Source: Streptomyces sp. DH24
GTDB taxonomy: Bacteria; Actinomycetota; Actinomycetes; Streptomycetales; Streptomycetaceae
Assembly: GCF_029813775.1 (NCBI RefSeq)
Contig: NZ_JARVKW010000056.1
Location: forward strand, 1 to 44,213
Length of the DNA: 44,213 bases
Direction of reading: 5' to 3'
Of the stretch, positions 16,021-23,285 are shown in pieces. Both the position numbers and the translations under genes were made by a program. The notes beneath the pieces are model-generated. The model worked only from the letters and a program-made list of their open reading frames with translations. It was not told where the DNA came from and made no database searches. Each line of letters begins with the position of its first letter. Position 1 is the stretch's first letter.

Positions 16021-17408
16021 TCAGCGTTTGACGCGACTGCGGACGGCCAGGACCGCGAGGCCGAGGAGCACGGGTTCGGCGAGGCGGGAGGTCATCTCGG
16101 TGTAGGTGCCGGTGGTGGTGAGATCCTGGCCGGAGGAGCGGAAGATCACCGAGTTGATCACCACGCGCAGTGCCTTCTCGAACCGCCCGGTGGTGACACG
16201 TTCGGTCAACGCACCAGTGGGGTTGCGCGGGTTGGGCGTGTCGGTGATGAGGACGAGGTTCTGCCCGGCGCGGACCTGCTGGCCGGTGGTTCGTGGTTTC
16301 GGGTCGTCGGTGGGCAGGCCCCACAGCACCATCACCGCGATCGTGGCGGCCATGGCGGTCACCAGCCAGGCCAGGGCACGGGTGGCGCGCAGCCCGTACC
16401 CGGACAGAGCCCAGTAGGCGGTCAGCAGCGTCCGTTCACCGAAGGGCCGGGTGGTGTCGTGGCGGCGCATCTCGCATTCGCCGTAGGAGAAGTCGGCGGC
16501 GTCCGGTTCGTTCTTGCCGTCTTCCAGGGACTTGCGCAGCTGCCGGTACAGCGCCGCCATCGCCGCGGGCTTCAGTCCGGGAGCATCCTGCGGGGAAGCG
16601 CCCAGCCGTGAGCCCGGCCGGGGTGGCGGGCGGCGCGCACCCGCCAGTGGTGTTCCTCGGCCAGTGTGTTGCGCCGGCTCCACCGCCTGGGGAAGCGCGG
16701 GTTCCAGCCGGCGGGGGTGGTGGCGAAAGTGCACCAGCCGTCCACGCGCAGCTGGTCCAGGTGAACCGCCCCGGCGAACCGGCATTCGCTGAGATCGATG
16801 TCGTGCAGGGCCAGGTGCGCCGCATCGACTCCGCCCAACGAGGCCAGGCGCACGCCGGGCTCCTGACCGGAGAGCTCTGCCTCGGGCACCGGGTCATGCG
16901 CCCCAGCGGAGAGAAAGGGGTCCGGGCGGGCGGCCACCACCACCGGGTACTCGAAAACCGCGTCCCGCAAGTCCAGTTCGGCGTAGCGCAGCTGAAGCGT
17001 GGCGGTCGACGCCCACCTGGTGCGCGCACAACTCGCCTGACGGGCGGCGACCTCCACCGTCACCGGCTGCTGGAACACCGCACCGTCCAAGTGCACCCGC
17101 TTGCCGCACACCAACGGCCCCAGATGCGGCGCCGTCTCGAACCGCACCCCGCGAAACCTGGCGTCGTCGGAGAAGACGGTCATGTCGAAGCCGGCATCAC
17201 CGGAGAAGGACGCTTCGCCGAACACGGCCCCGCCGGAAAACGTTGCCCTGGCGAACTCGGCGCCAGGGCCGGAGAAGGTCGCCTCACCGAAGTTGGCGTC
17301 GCATAAGGACGATCGTGCACGGCCGGCTGGTTGCCCCCGCTCCGCAGCCTCGCCCACTGAATGGCCGGGTGGCGAACGTGTCCTCCAGGGGCGGTACTGG
17401 GTCCACAC
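16021..17408 (-). pseudogene. pentapeptide-repeat membrane protein, frameshifted
   Basis: Two overlapping minus-strand frames hold parts of one protein. The first (17408 down to 16572) carries pentapeptide repeats with Phe at the centre (ANFGEATFSG, ARATFSGG, GEASFSGDAGF) and then VEVAARQASCARTRWASTATLQLRYAELDLRDAVFEYP. It ends shortly after EEHHWRVRAARHPG. The second continues in another frame with GLKPAAMAALYRQLRKSLED, DFSYGECEMRRHDTTRP and two membrane segments (ALAWLVTAMAATIAVMVLWG and near the C-terminus). One indel near 16580-16660 therefore breaks the gene. Upstream, 17410-17540 holds a third frame with related N-terminal-like sequence (ARAQARKDVKRHRVDP), so the 5' end is damaged too. 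Intact relatives are common in Streptomyces; their role is unknown. Confidence 0.7.
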
Positions 17409-17512
17409 GATGGCGCTTCACGTCCTTGCGGGCCTGGGCACGGGCTATGGAGTTGGACCTTTGCCGTCGACGTCGGGTTGCTGCATCCTGTCCATGTTCC
17501 GCTGACGCCGAG

Positions 17513-17932
17513 TCATGAGGAGCTGGGAAGCTGTGCGCGGTGCCCGGTGGCGAAGCGGACGAAACCGGCGATACGCGGGCTGAACGTAAGCACACACTGC
17601 TCGCTCAGCGCCGAACGCACGCCCGCCACCACGTCAGCGTCCGGTTCACCGAACACGTCGAAGCGCTCCACCCGGCAGTGCTTCATCACCTCTTGGATGT
17701 ACGGGTCCGCCAACTCCCAGTGCGTGCGGACTGCGTCGGAGTCCTGGTAGAGCTCAAAGCTGTGGGCAAGCATCCGCTCCTCCTCCACGAAGGTCTCCAC
17801 CATCAGCTGGGGCCCGTGCTGCTGTGCGAACGCCACGGCCCGGGCGATGGCGTCGCGGAAGCCCTCCAGGTGACCGTCGGTGATGCGCATGGTGTTCCGG
17901 AAGAGAAGAACCGTCGTGTCGTGAGTGGTCAT
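17513..17932 (-). CDS. ABM-type dimeric alpha-beta barrel protein
   Basis: A 139-residue protein of the antibiotic-biosynthesis-monooxygenase (quinol monooxygenase-like) fold. The pattern is a strand (TVLLFRNTMRI), a helix (FRDAIARAVAFAQQHGP), a strand (QLMVETFVEEERMLAHSFELYQD), and SDAVRTHWELADPYIQEVMKH, the usual second half-barrel. Such proteins bind quinones or small electrophiles, often without a cofactor. The ATG at 17932 has GAGGG seven bases upstream; an earlier GTG-type opening lies inside the operator. Just upstream is a perfect 18-base palindrome with the SoxR/MerR half-site CCTCAA, and a TTGACC hexamer overlaps it. Redox-responsive control is therefore plausible. The substrate is unknown. 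Confidence 0.75.
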   Translation of the reverse strand: MTTHDTTVLLFRNTMRITDGHLEGFRDAIARAVAFAQQHGPQLMVETFVEEERMLAHSFELYQDSDAVRTHWELADPYIQEVMKHCRVERFDVFGEPDADVVAGVRSALSEQCVLTFSPRIAGFVRFATGHRAQLPSSS

Positions 17933-17947
17933 GACGCCACCCTCGCC

Positions 17948-17965
17948 CCTCAACCATGGTTGAGG
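17948..17965 (-). promoter_or_regulatory. SoxR/MerR-like operator
   Basis: CCTCAACCATGGTTGAGG is a perfect 18-base palindrome, the same length and outer half-sites as the SoxR box (CCTCAA...TTGAGG). On the minus strand it overlaps TTGACC (a -35 candidate) and lies 16-33 bases upstream of the ABM gene ATG. MerR-family activators bind in just this position, between the -35 and -10 elements. No soxR gene is in the window. Confidence 0.6.
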
Positions 17966-18251
17966 TCAAGCGCTGATCCGCCCAGGCTTCCTCCTCGGCC
18001 CCGTCGGCGTCCTCGTCCAGTCAGGCCACTGATCAACAAGGCGCCCCCGGGAAAACGATCGGTCGTGGCGCCGTGGCTGTGGCCTCTCCTCTCCCGGTCC
18101 CAACCGGTGTTCCCCCAGCAGCGCAAGGAGTTTCTGAAGCTGCCCGACGCACATGTGCACGGGCCCGTCGGCACACGGCTGTCCTGCTGCGCCCAGCGGC
18201 GGTGAACGGAGTGGAGACACCACCCGAGCCCTTCGCCAGGATCGGCTCGCC

Positions 18252-18833
18252 ATGACTTCCGCCAGTGATCCCATGCGGCTCCCGGCCCGGATGGTCCGGG
18301 TGCCGGTGCGCATGATGCGTCCCTCGCCGCTGGTGTTCGCGAAGGCGGTCTGGGAGTTTGCCAGCGGTGCCACCGGGGCGAACTTCACCAGGCGCTTCCG
18401 CCGCGCCATGCGTGACCCCGGCACGGATCCATCACTGGGCATCGACGCCATGACCTACGCTCCGCTGGCACTGCGGGAGACCGGCGCCGTCTACATCTTC
18501 GACGAGGGCGGCCTGCGACTGGAGGGCAGTTCTGAGGTCTCCCTCGCACTGCCCTGGAGTGAGGTGGAGCGCGTGGCGCTGCAGGTGCAGCACTCCCCGT
18601 TCCTCGGCCTGACGATGTTGCGGTTGCTGCTGTGGCCGGCCCACCCGCAGACCTTCCTGGCCGCCCATCCGGGGAGCGCGCCCGCCTGGGACGCGGGACT
18701 CGGGGGATGCGCGTTGGAGGTCGTCAAGGCCATCACCGTCCCGCAGGATTCCATCGACCTGATGCTGGCCGGCCTGGCCTTCGCGGGGGAGCGGTTCGAC
18801 GGACGGGTGGAGGAGGTCCCGCTCGCCGAGTGA
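18252..18833 (+). CDS. conserved hypothetical protein
   Basis: A 193-residue protein that I do not recognise. It starts basic (LPARMVRVPVRMMRPSPLVF) and then looks like a mixed alpha/beta cytoplasmic domain: YIFDEGGLRLEGSSEVSLALPWSEVERVALQVQH suggests a PH-like or DUF-type beta sheet. No signal peptide or clear membrane segment is seen, though FLGLTMLRLLLWPA is hydrophobic. The ATG at 18252 is chosen because the frame further upstream (from 18153) has no ribosome site; even here the site is weak. It is divergent from the ABM gene, and the 300-base gap between them holds only the palindrome and no other recognisable feature. Codon use is normal, so it is probably real. Confidence 0.6.
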   Translation: MTSASDPMRLPARMVRVPVRMMRPSPLVFAKAVWEFASGATGANFTRRFRRAMRDPGTDPSLGIDAMTYAPLALRETGAVYIFDEGGLRLEGSSEVSLALPWSEVERVALQVQHSPFLGLTMLRLLLWPAHPQTFLAAHPGSAPAWDAGLGGCALEVVKAITVPQDSIDLMLAGLAFAGERFDGRVEEVPLAE

Positions 18834-19054
18834 GCCAGGCCAGAACACCAATGGCGGCCGGAACCGCAGGCCCGAAAGGTTCAGCTCAGGGCGGTCAGCG
18901 GGAGTCGTTCCAGGGTGGGCGGCGCGAGTTGTTGCCGGGGCGGCACAGGATGCAGCGACCTGCCGCTGTGGATGGACACCGCCGGCGACCTGATCGACGG
19001 GTACGGCCACCTGCGTGAGCGATGAGTTTGGCCGGCGGATCGGGTCTGCCCTGT

Positions 19055-19672
19055 ATGACTCGCATCATCGCTGACATCTCGGTCTCTCTCGACGGCTTCG
19101 TCACCGGGCCCGGCCCCGGCCCGGACAACGGTCTGGGCACCGGCGGCGAGGCCCTGCACACGTGGGCGTTTTCCGACGACCCCGACGACCGGCAGGTCCT
19201 GCGCGAGGCGACCGCGTGCTCGGGCGCCGTCGTCCTCGGCCGCCACCTCTTCGACGTGGTCGACGGGCCGCAAGGCTGGGACGACACGTCCGGCTACGGC
19301 GCCGGCGAGGTCGGCAAGCCCGCGTTCGTCGTGGTGACGAGCTCCCCGCCGGAGTCGGTGCGGACAAGCAACCTCGACTGGACGTTCGTCACCACCGGTC
19401 TGCCCGACGCCGTCACCGCCGCGCGCGAGCGGGCCGAGGCGGCGTCGTCGGACAGCGGCAGGGACCTCGACGTCATCCTCATGGGCGGCGGCGCCACGAT
19501 CGGCTCGGCGCTCGACGCCGGGCTGGTCGAAGCGCTGACGCTGCACCTCGCGCCCGTCGTGCTGGGCGCCGGGACACCACTGTTCACCGGCGGAGCGCCG
19601 CGCACGCTGGTGCAGCGGAGCGTGATCTCGACATCGACCGCGACGCACCTGACCTACGACGTCTCGCGGTGA
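19055..19672 (+). CDS. dihydrofolate reductase / RibD C-terminal-like reductase
   Basis: A 205-residue NADPH-dependent reductase of the RibD C-terminal/DHFR superfamily. It opens MTRIIADISVSLDGFVTGPG, then has GAVVLGRHLFDVVDGPQGW, the nucleotide loop VILMGGGATIG, and LVEALTLHLAPVVLGAGTPLF near the end. These are the standard family blocks. Such proteins are often uncharacterised reductases, not true DHFR. An in-frame start at 19022 would add 11 unconserved residues, so ATG 19055 is preferred although its ribosome site is weak. The next gene starts four bases after its stop, so the two form an operon. No clue shows the substrate. Confidence 0.88.
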   Translation: MTRIIADISVSLDGFVTGPGPGPDNGLGTGGEALHTWAFSDDPDDRQVLREATACSGAVVLGRHLFDVVDGPQGWDDTSGYGAGEVGKPAFVVVTSSPPESVRTSNLDWTFVTTGLPDAVTAARERAEAASSDSGRDLDVILMGGGATIGSALDAGLVEALTLHLAPVVLGAGTPLFTGGAPRTLVQRSVISTSTATHLTYDVSR

Positions 19673-19676
19673 TCCG

Positions 19677-20519
19677 ATGACCACTGCCGACGTCAACGAC
19701 ATCACCTTGGGCATCGAGCAGTTCGGCGACGACGACGCGCCACTCGTCCTGCTCGCGGGCGGGACGACAATGCTCTCCTGGCCCGACGCGCTGTGCGAGC
19801 GCCTCGCCGCCGGCGGGCGCCGTGTGGTGCGCTACGACCTTCGCGACAGCGGGGAATCGACGACGGCGAATCCGCAGGCGCCGGCCTACACCCTGCGCGA
19901 CCTCGCCGCCGACGCGGCTGCCCTCGCCGACAGGCTCGGCGGAGGGCCTGCGCACCTCGCGGGGATCGGCGTCGGCGGGATGGTCGCCCAGGTGGCCGCG
20001 CTCGACCATCCGGGCGCGTTCTCGGCGCTCACCCTGGTCGGCACCCGCGCGGTGGCCCCCGGCAAGCCCGACGATGACCTCCCTGACCACGACCGGGCGA
20101 CCATGGGGCGGCTGTTCGCGCGTCCGATGCCCGACTGGTCCGACCGCGAGGCGGTCGCGGAGTTCGCCGCCACCGGTGCGGAAATCCGCGGTGACGACCC
20201 CGTCGCCGCGCGCGCCGTCGCTGCGCGCATCTGGGACCGCACGCCCGGCACCGCACCCCCGGTCCAGATGGCCAACCAGATGGGCATGGTGTTCTCCAGG
20301 CTCGACTGCACACCCCGCTGGCGCGAGCGCCTGCCCGAGATCAAGGTCCCCACGCTCGTCGTCCACGGCCGCCGGGACCGGTTCTTCCCCGTCGGCAACG
20401 GCGAGGCGCTCGCACGCGAGATCCCCGGAGCACGGCTGCTCGTCCTCAAAGAGGCTGCCACCGCGATCCCCGATGCGACGGTCGGCGAGGTCAGCGAGGC
20501 GATGCTCACGCTCGGGTAG
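19677..20519 (+). CDS. alpha/beta-hydrolase fold protein, probably catalytically inactive
   Basis: A 280-residue alpha/beta-hydrolase-fold protein in the branch of aclacinomycin methylesterase-like and haloperoxidase-like enzymes. The fold landmarks are present: LVLLAGGT, RVVRYDLRDSGES, HLAGIGVGGMVAQ, and VPTLVVHGRRDRFFPVGNG with the acidic residue. The nucleophile elbow, normally GxSxG, reads GIGVG, so Gly98 stands at the Ser position. The usual GHxxP His region reads KEAATAIP, with Thr262 at the His position. Two of three triad residues are thus missing, and I predict no classical hydrolysis. A binding, lyase or cofactor-free role is possible. It is translated with the upstream reductase (four-base gap). 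Confidence 0.82.
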   Translation: MTTADVNDITLGIEQFGDDDAPLVLLAGGTTMLSWPDALCERLAAGGRRVVRYDLRDSGESTTANPQAPAYTLRDLAADAAALADRLGGGPAHLAGIGVGGMVAQVAALDHPGAFSALTLVGTRAVAPGKPDDDLPDHDRATMGRLFARPMPDWSDREAVAEFAATGAEIRGDDPVAARAVAARIWDRTPGTAPPVQMANQMGMVFSRLDCTPRWRERLPEIKVPTLVVHGRRDRFFPVGNGEALAREIPGARLLVLKEAATAIPDATVGEVSEAMLTLG

Positions 20520-20560
20520 GAAACGGCGGACGCCGCGCGGGACTGGCCCTTGGAGAACCC

Positions 20561-20716
20561 ATGCCCTCCGCCGCCTCCGCCGAGCATGTCGGCGTCACGC
20601 CGGCCCTGCGTCGGCTGTACCTCGTCCGTCGAAGCGCCGCACAGGACGACCCTTCGCTGACCACCCTCGACGGCTACCCCACACGGCCGGTGCACTTCGA
20701 GCCTCGCTCTGTGTAG
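20561..20716 (+). CDS. small ORF, possible gene remnant
   Basis: A 51-codon frame from ATG 20561 with GGAGA five bases upstream. The peptide contains TPALRRLYLVR, which resembles the start of many small Streptomyces membrane proteins, but no membrane helix follows; after that it reads RRSAAQDDPSLTTLDGYP. It could be a remnant of a membrane protein that lost its hydrophobic part, or a short regulatory peptide. Nothing else is seen in the 250-base gap between hydrolase and methyltransferase. Confidence 0.3.
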   Translation: MPSAASAEHVGVTPALRRLYLVRRSAAQDDPSLTTLDGYPTRPVHFEPRSV

Positions 20717-20773
20717 TTTCGTAGCAGGCCGTGAGGCATATACCCGCGATTGTTGACGGAAGGCACGCTGAAC

Positions 20774-21400
20774 ATGACTGGAGAACGCGACCGTTGGGCG
20801 GAACTGACAGGTGGAAAAGCCGGAGAGGAATATGCCCAGCGTTTCGCGCGGCTCGCCGAATCGGGCCATGACATCCACGGTGAGGCGACCTTCTGTGCCG
20901 CGCTGCTGAAGCCCGCCGCCCGGGTACTCGACGCCGGCTGCGGCACCGGCCGGATCGCGATCCGGCTCACCGAACTGGGCCACTCCTGCACCGGCGTGGA
21001 CGTTGACCCCTCGATGCTCGCCGTCGCCCGCCGCGACGCCCCCACACAGGAGTGGCTCCTCGGCGACCTGGCCCATCTGGATGCCCTTGGTCTGCATCCG
21101 GGCTTCGACCTGGCGGTCGCCGCTGGGAACGTCATTCCCCTGCTGGCCCCCGGCACCGAATCAGCCGTCGTACGGCAGTTGGCCGCCGTGCTGCGCCCTG
21201 GCGGACTGCTGGTCACGGGCATGGGCCTGGACGCGGCACACCTGCCCCTGCCCGAACCAACGGTGACCCTCACGGACTTCGACCACTGGTGCACCCAGGC
21301 CGGACTGACCCTGCGTCAGCGCTACGCCACCTGGAGCGGCGAGCCCTACTACCAAGGCTGTGGCTATGCCGTCAGCGTGCACTCACGCTCCATCACGTGA
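20774..21400 (+). CDS. class I SAM-dependent methyltransferase
   Basis: A 208-residue small-molecule methyltransferase. Motif I reads VLDAGCGTGR (residues 51-60), followed by CTGVDVDPSMLAVAR (acidic residue for the SAM ribose) and LRPGGLLVTGMGL (post-motif strand). The start ATG at 20774 follows GGAAGG by ten bases; a TTG opening at 20750 is less likely. The C-terminal half includes DFDHWCTQAGLTLRQRYATWSGEPY, typical of ubiE-like hypothetical methyltransferases. The substrate is unknown. It is immediately followed by an IS5-type remnant on the other strand, which may have removed former downstream genes. Confidence 0.88.
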   Translation: MTGERDRWAELTGGKAGEEYAQRFARLAESGHDIHGEATFCAALLKPAARVLDAGCGTGRIAIRLTELGHSCTGVDVDPSMLAVARRDAPTQEWLLGDLAHLDALGLHPGFDLAVAAGNVIPLLAPGTESAVVRQLAAVLRPGGLLVTGMGLDAAHLPLPEPTVTLTDFDHWCTQAGLTLRQRYATWSGEPYYQGCGYAVSVHSRSIT

Positions 21401-21640
21401 GTCCGCGCCCTGCCCGCGCGACTTCGTGTCGCACCTTCAGGCGGTTGATGCACCGCTCATCAGTGTTGCGCTGCTTGTAGGTCACGCGGTCGCAGGCCGG
21501 TGACTCGCCGCCTCGGCTGTCCGACGTAGCGGTGACTGTGCTGGTCCACCGGGATGGGGATCACGGTGAGCCCGTCGATCACCTGCCGGCGGTCCCACCA
21601 CCGACCACCTCGCTGCGGCGTGCGGTCGGGGTTCATGCGT
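21401..21640 (-). pseudogene. IS5-family transposase remnant
   Basis: Minus-strand pieces match an IS5-type transposase. Near 21580-21640 an N-terminal-like block reads RGGRWWDRRQVIDG. Near 21405-21490, in a different frame, a C-terminal block reads CDRVTYKQRNTDERCINRLK, which is the DDE-E region of the family. The middle (most of the DDE domain) is missing, and the two ends are in different frames. It is a dead element. No inverted terminal repeats are recognisable. Confidence 0.65.
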
Positions 21641-21721
21641 CGCGCGGAACTGCTCGGGCGTGCCGACCACGATGTCGGCTTGGTTCAGCGTAAGAGTCTC
21701 CTCGCTTGCCGGCTCCGAGCC

Positions 21722-22153
21722 CTACGCCGGCGAAGGGCCGCGGTAGGTGCCGAAGGTCCACAAGTTGCCCTCCGGATCGCGCACCGTGCACACGTACGCC
21801 GCGGCACCCGACCCGAACCGGGTCTCGTGCGGCGGTTCGAGAACTTCGCCACCAGCGTCGACCACCCGCCGGTGCACCGCGTCCACGTCGTCGCTCACCA
21901 CGTAGACCGCACTGGTTCCGGCCCGCATCCGCCCGTGCACGCTGTCCGTGTGCCGGGTCGAACCGAACACCAACGCACCACCGCCGGGCCAGCGCAGCTC
22001 TGCGTGCCCGATGCCGCCATGGTCGTCCGGCGCGGCGACCACCTCGGTGAAGCCCAGCACGTCGACCAGAAAGCGCAGCGCCGCTCTCGTGTCGTCGTAG
22101 TGCAGGACCGGCCACACGGAGGACGGGGAGACATCAGGCGACATGCCACTCAT
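21722..22153 (-). CDS. VOC-family (glyoxalase/bleomycin resistance-like) protein
   Basis: A 143-residue vicinal-oxygen-chelate protein with the paired beta-alpha-beta modules: WPVLHYDDTRAALRFLVDVLGFTEV in the first half, and VSDDVDAVHRRVVDAGGEVLEPP then VRDPEGNLWTFGTY in the second. The DPEGN turn and nearby Glu/His positions are typical of PhnB/glyoxalase-like members that bind a metal or a ligand. The start is ATG 22153 (MSGMSPD); a longer frame upstream is not supported. Function within the superfamily ranges from antibiotic binding to dioxygenase, and nothing nearby decides it. Confidence 0.9.
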   Translation of the reverse strand: MSGMSPDVSPSSVWPVLHYDDTRAALRFLVDVLGFTEVVAAPDDHGGIGHAELRWPGGGALVFGSTRHTDSVHGRMRAGTSAVYVVSDDVDAVHRRVVDAGGEVLEPPHETRFGSGAAAYVCTVRDPEGNLWTFGTYRGPSPA

Positions 22154-22365
22154 CCTAGTCTGGCGTTCCTTGACTTGGCCGAGGCCGCGCAGATGTGATG
22201 CCTCTCGGCGCTGAGGGTTGGCCTGACCCTGTACGAGGCTGCGGGCGCCGCCGTGCTGCGGGATGCGAGCCGCACGCTCCTTCGGGGCAGGGCATCGGCT
22301 GACGGGCGTCGCCTGCGGCCGGTGACGGCGGCTGCCCGATGCTCTTCCCGCAGCTGCGGAACCGC

Positions 22366-22884
22366 CTACGGTGCGGTGGCGAGGAGGTGTGTCCACCATG
22401 TCCGGCCCTGGTACGCGGTGAGGCCGAGTCCGGTGTGCGTGTAGGCGCAGTTGAGTATGTTGCGGCGGTGGCCGGGGCTGTTCATCCAGGCTGTGACGAC
22501 TGTGGCGGCCGTGGGGTGGCCGGTGGCGATGTTCTCGGCCCAGGCGCGTGGCGGGCGGCGGTGTCCGTCGTGGCCGGACGGGGGTGGTGTGGTGCTGTGC
22601 ACCAGGGCATGCGCGCGGGCCATGAAGTCGCTGTGGCGGGAGGCCGCGGACTGGAGGGCGGGCAGAGGCCTGAGCGGTTGGCATCCGGCGGTGCGGCGGT
22701 GCTGATTGATGAGCTCCAGCGTCTGTGCCTCCAGTGATGATTGGCCATGGGTGAGGGCGGCCGGAGCGGTCGCGGGGGAGGGGCCTTCGGCTGCGGAAGC
22801 GGTGGGGGGTGCCTGGGCGGTCAGCGCGGCCGCCACGACGGCGCAGGCGGCAAGGTGCAGAGCAGAGTGATGACGGGTGCTCAT
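22366..22884 (-). CDS. secreted CAP/SCP-domain protein
   Basis: A 172-residue exported protein with a signal peptide (about residues 1-32, ending TASA) and one CAP domain from about residue 50. Signature pieces are LELINQHRRTAGCQPL, SRHSDFMARAHALVHS, AENIATGH and AWMNSPGHRRNILN. CAP proteins are common extracellular proteins in Streptomyces; some bind lipids or act on other cells, and the bacterial role is mostly unknown. Its ATG overlaps the stop of an upstream 45-codon ORF (ATGA), so it is translationally coupled. It is read in the same direction as the lipase gene further upstream. Confidence 0.93.
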   Translation of the reverse strand: MSTRHHSALHLAACAVVAAALTAQAPPTASAAEGPSPATAPAALTHGQSSLEAQTLELINQHRRTAGCQPLRPLPALQSAASRHSDFMARAHALVHSTTPPPSGHDGHRRPPRAWAENIATGHPTAATVVTAWMNSPGHRRNILNCAYTHTGLGLTAYQGRTWWTHLLATAP

Positions 22885-23018
22885 CGGCGCTGCCGCGGGA
22901 TGTAGGGACGGCCGGCGGGCGCGGACGGGGGTGAGGGCTGGGGCGGGAACAGTAATGCCAGGGCAAGGGCGGCCAGGTAGCCGGTGAGGTCGCGCGGTGT
23001 CGGGGGCGGGCCGTGCAT
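22881..23018 (-). CDS. small coupled membrane peptide upstream of the CAP gene
   Basis: A 45-codon ORF. ATG at 23018 follows GAAGGGA by six bases, and its TGA overlaps the ATG of the CAP gene by the ATGA arrangement. The peptide has a hydrophobic middle (GYLAALALALLFPPQP) and a Pro-rich, basic C-terminus. It may be a leader that sets CAP translation or a small membrane partner. The spacing and overlap make it likelier to be translated than most ORFs of this size. Confidence 0.6.
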   Translation of the reverse strand: MHGPPPTPRDLTGYLAALALALLFPPQPSPPSAPAGRPYIPRQRR

Positions 23019-23084
23019 GATGGTCCCTTCTCGCCGGGTGCGGGAGGTGCGGCTGATCAAGTGGCCGCTGTCACCTGGGTGTTC

Positions 23085-23129
23085 GGACCGGCCCGGGTGT
23101 GCCGGTGGCAGGTGGCGCGGGGCCGGTCC
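23085..23129 (-). terminator. possible terminator downstream of lipase
   Basis: Perfect 10-base arms, GGACCGGCCC at 23085-23094 and its complement at 23120-23129, enclose 25 bases. It lies about 160 bases after the lipase stop on that strand. The large loop makes it only a moderate terminator. Nothing else is seen in the 267 bases between the lipase and the micro-ORF. Confidence 0.35.
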
Positions 23130-23285
23130 GGTTCGTGCGTGGCCGGGCGGGTGTGGTGGTGGCCGGCACCGCTTCGCCGGGGCCGGCGGCGGCTTTCGAG
23201 TGGTGTGGTGTCAGGTGTCGGCAGGGCCGGGGCCCCGGCTGGGGCGGTGAGGGAGGAGGCCTCAGCCGGGGCGGTCGGGGGAGTG

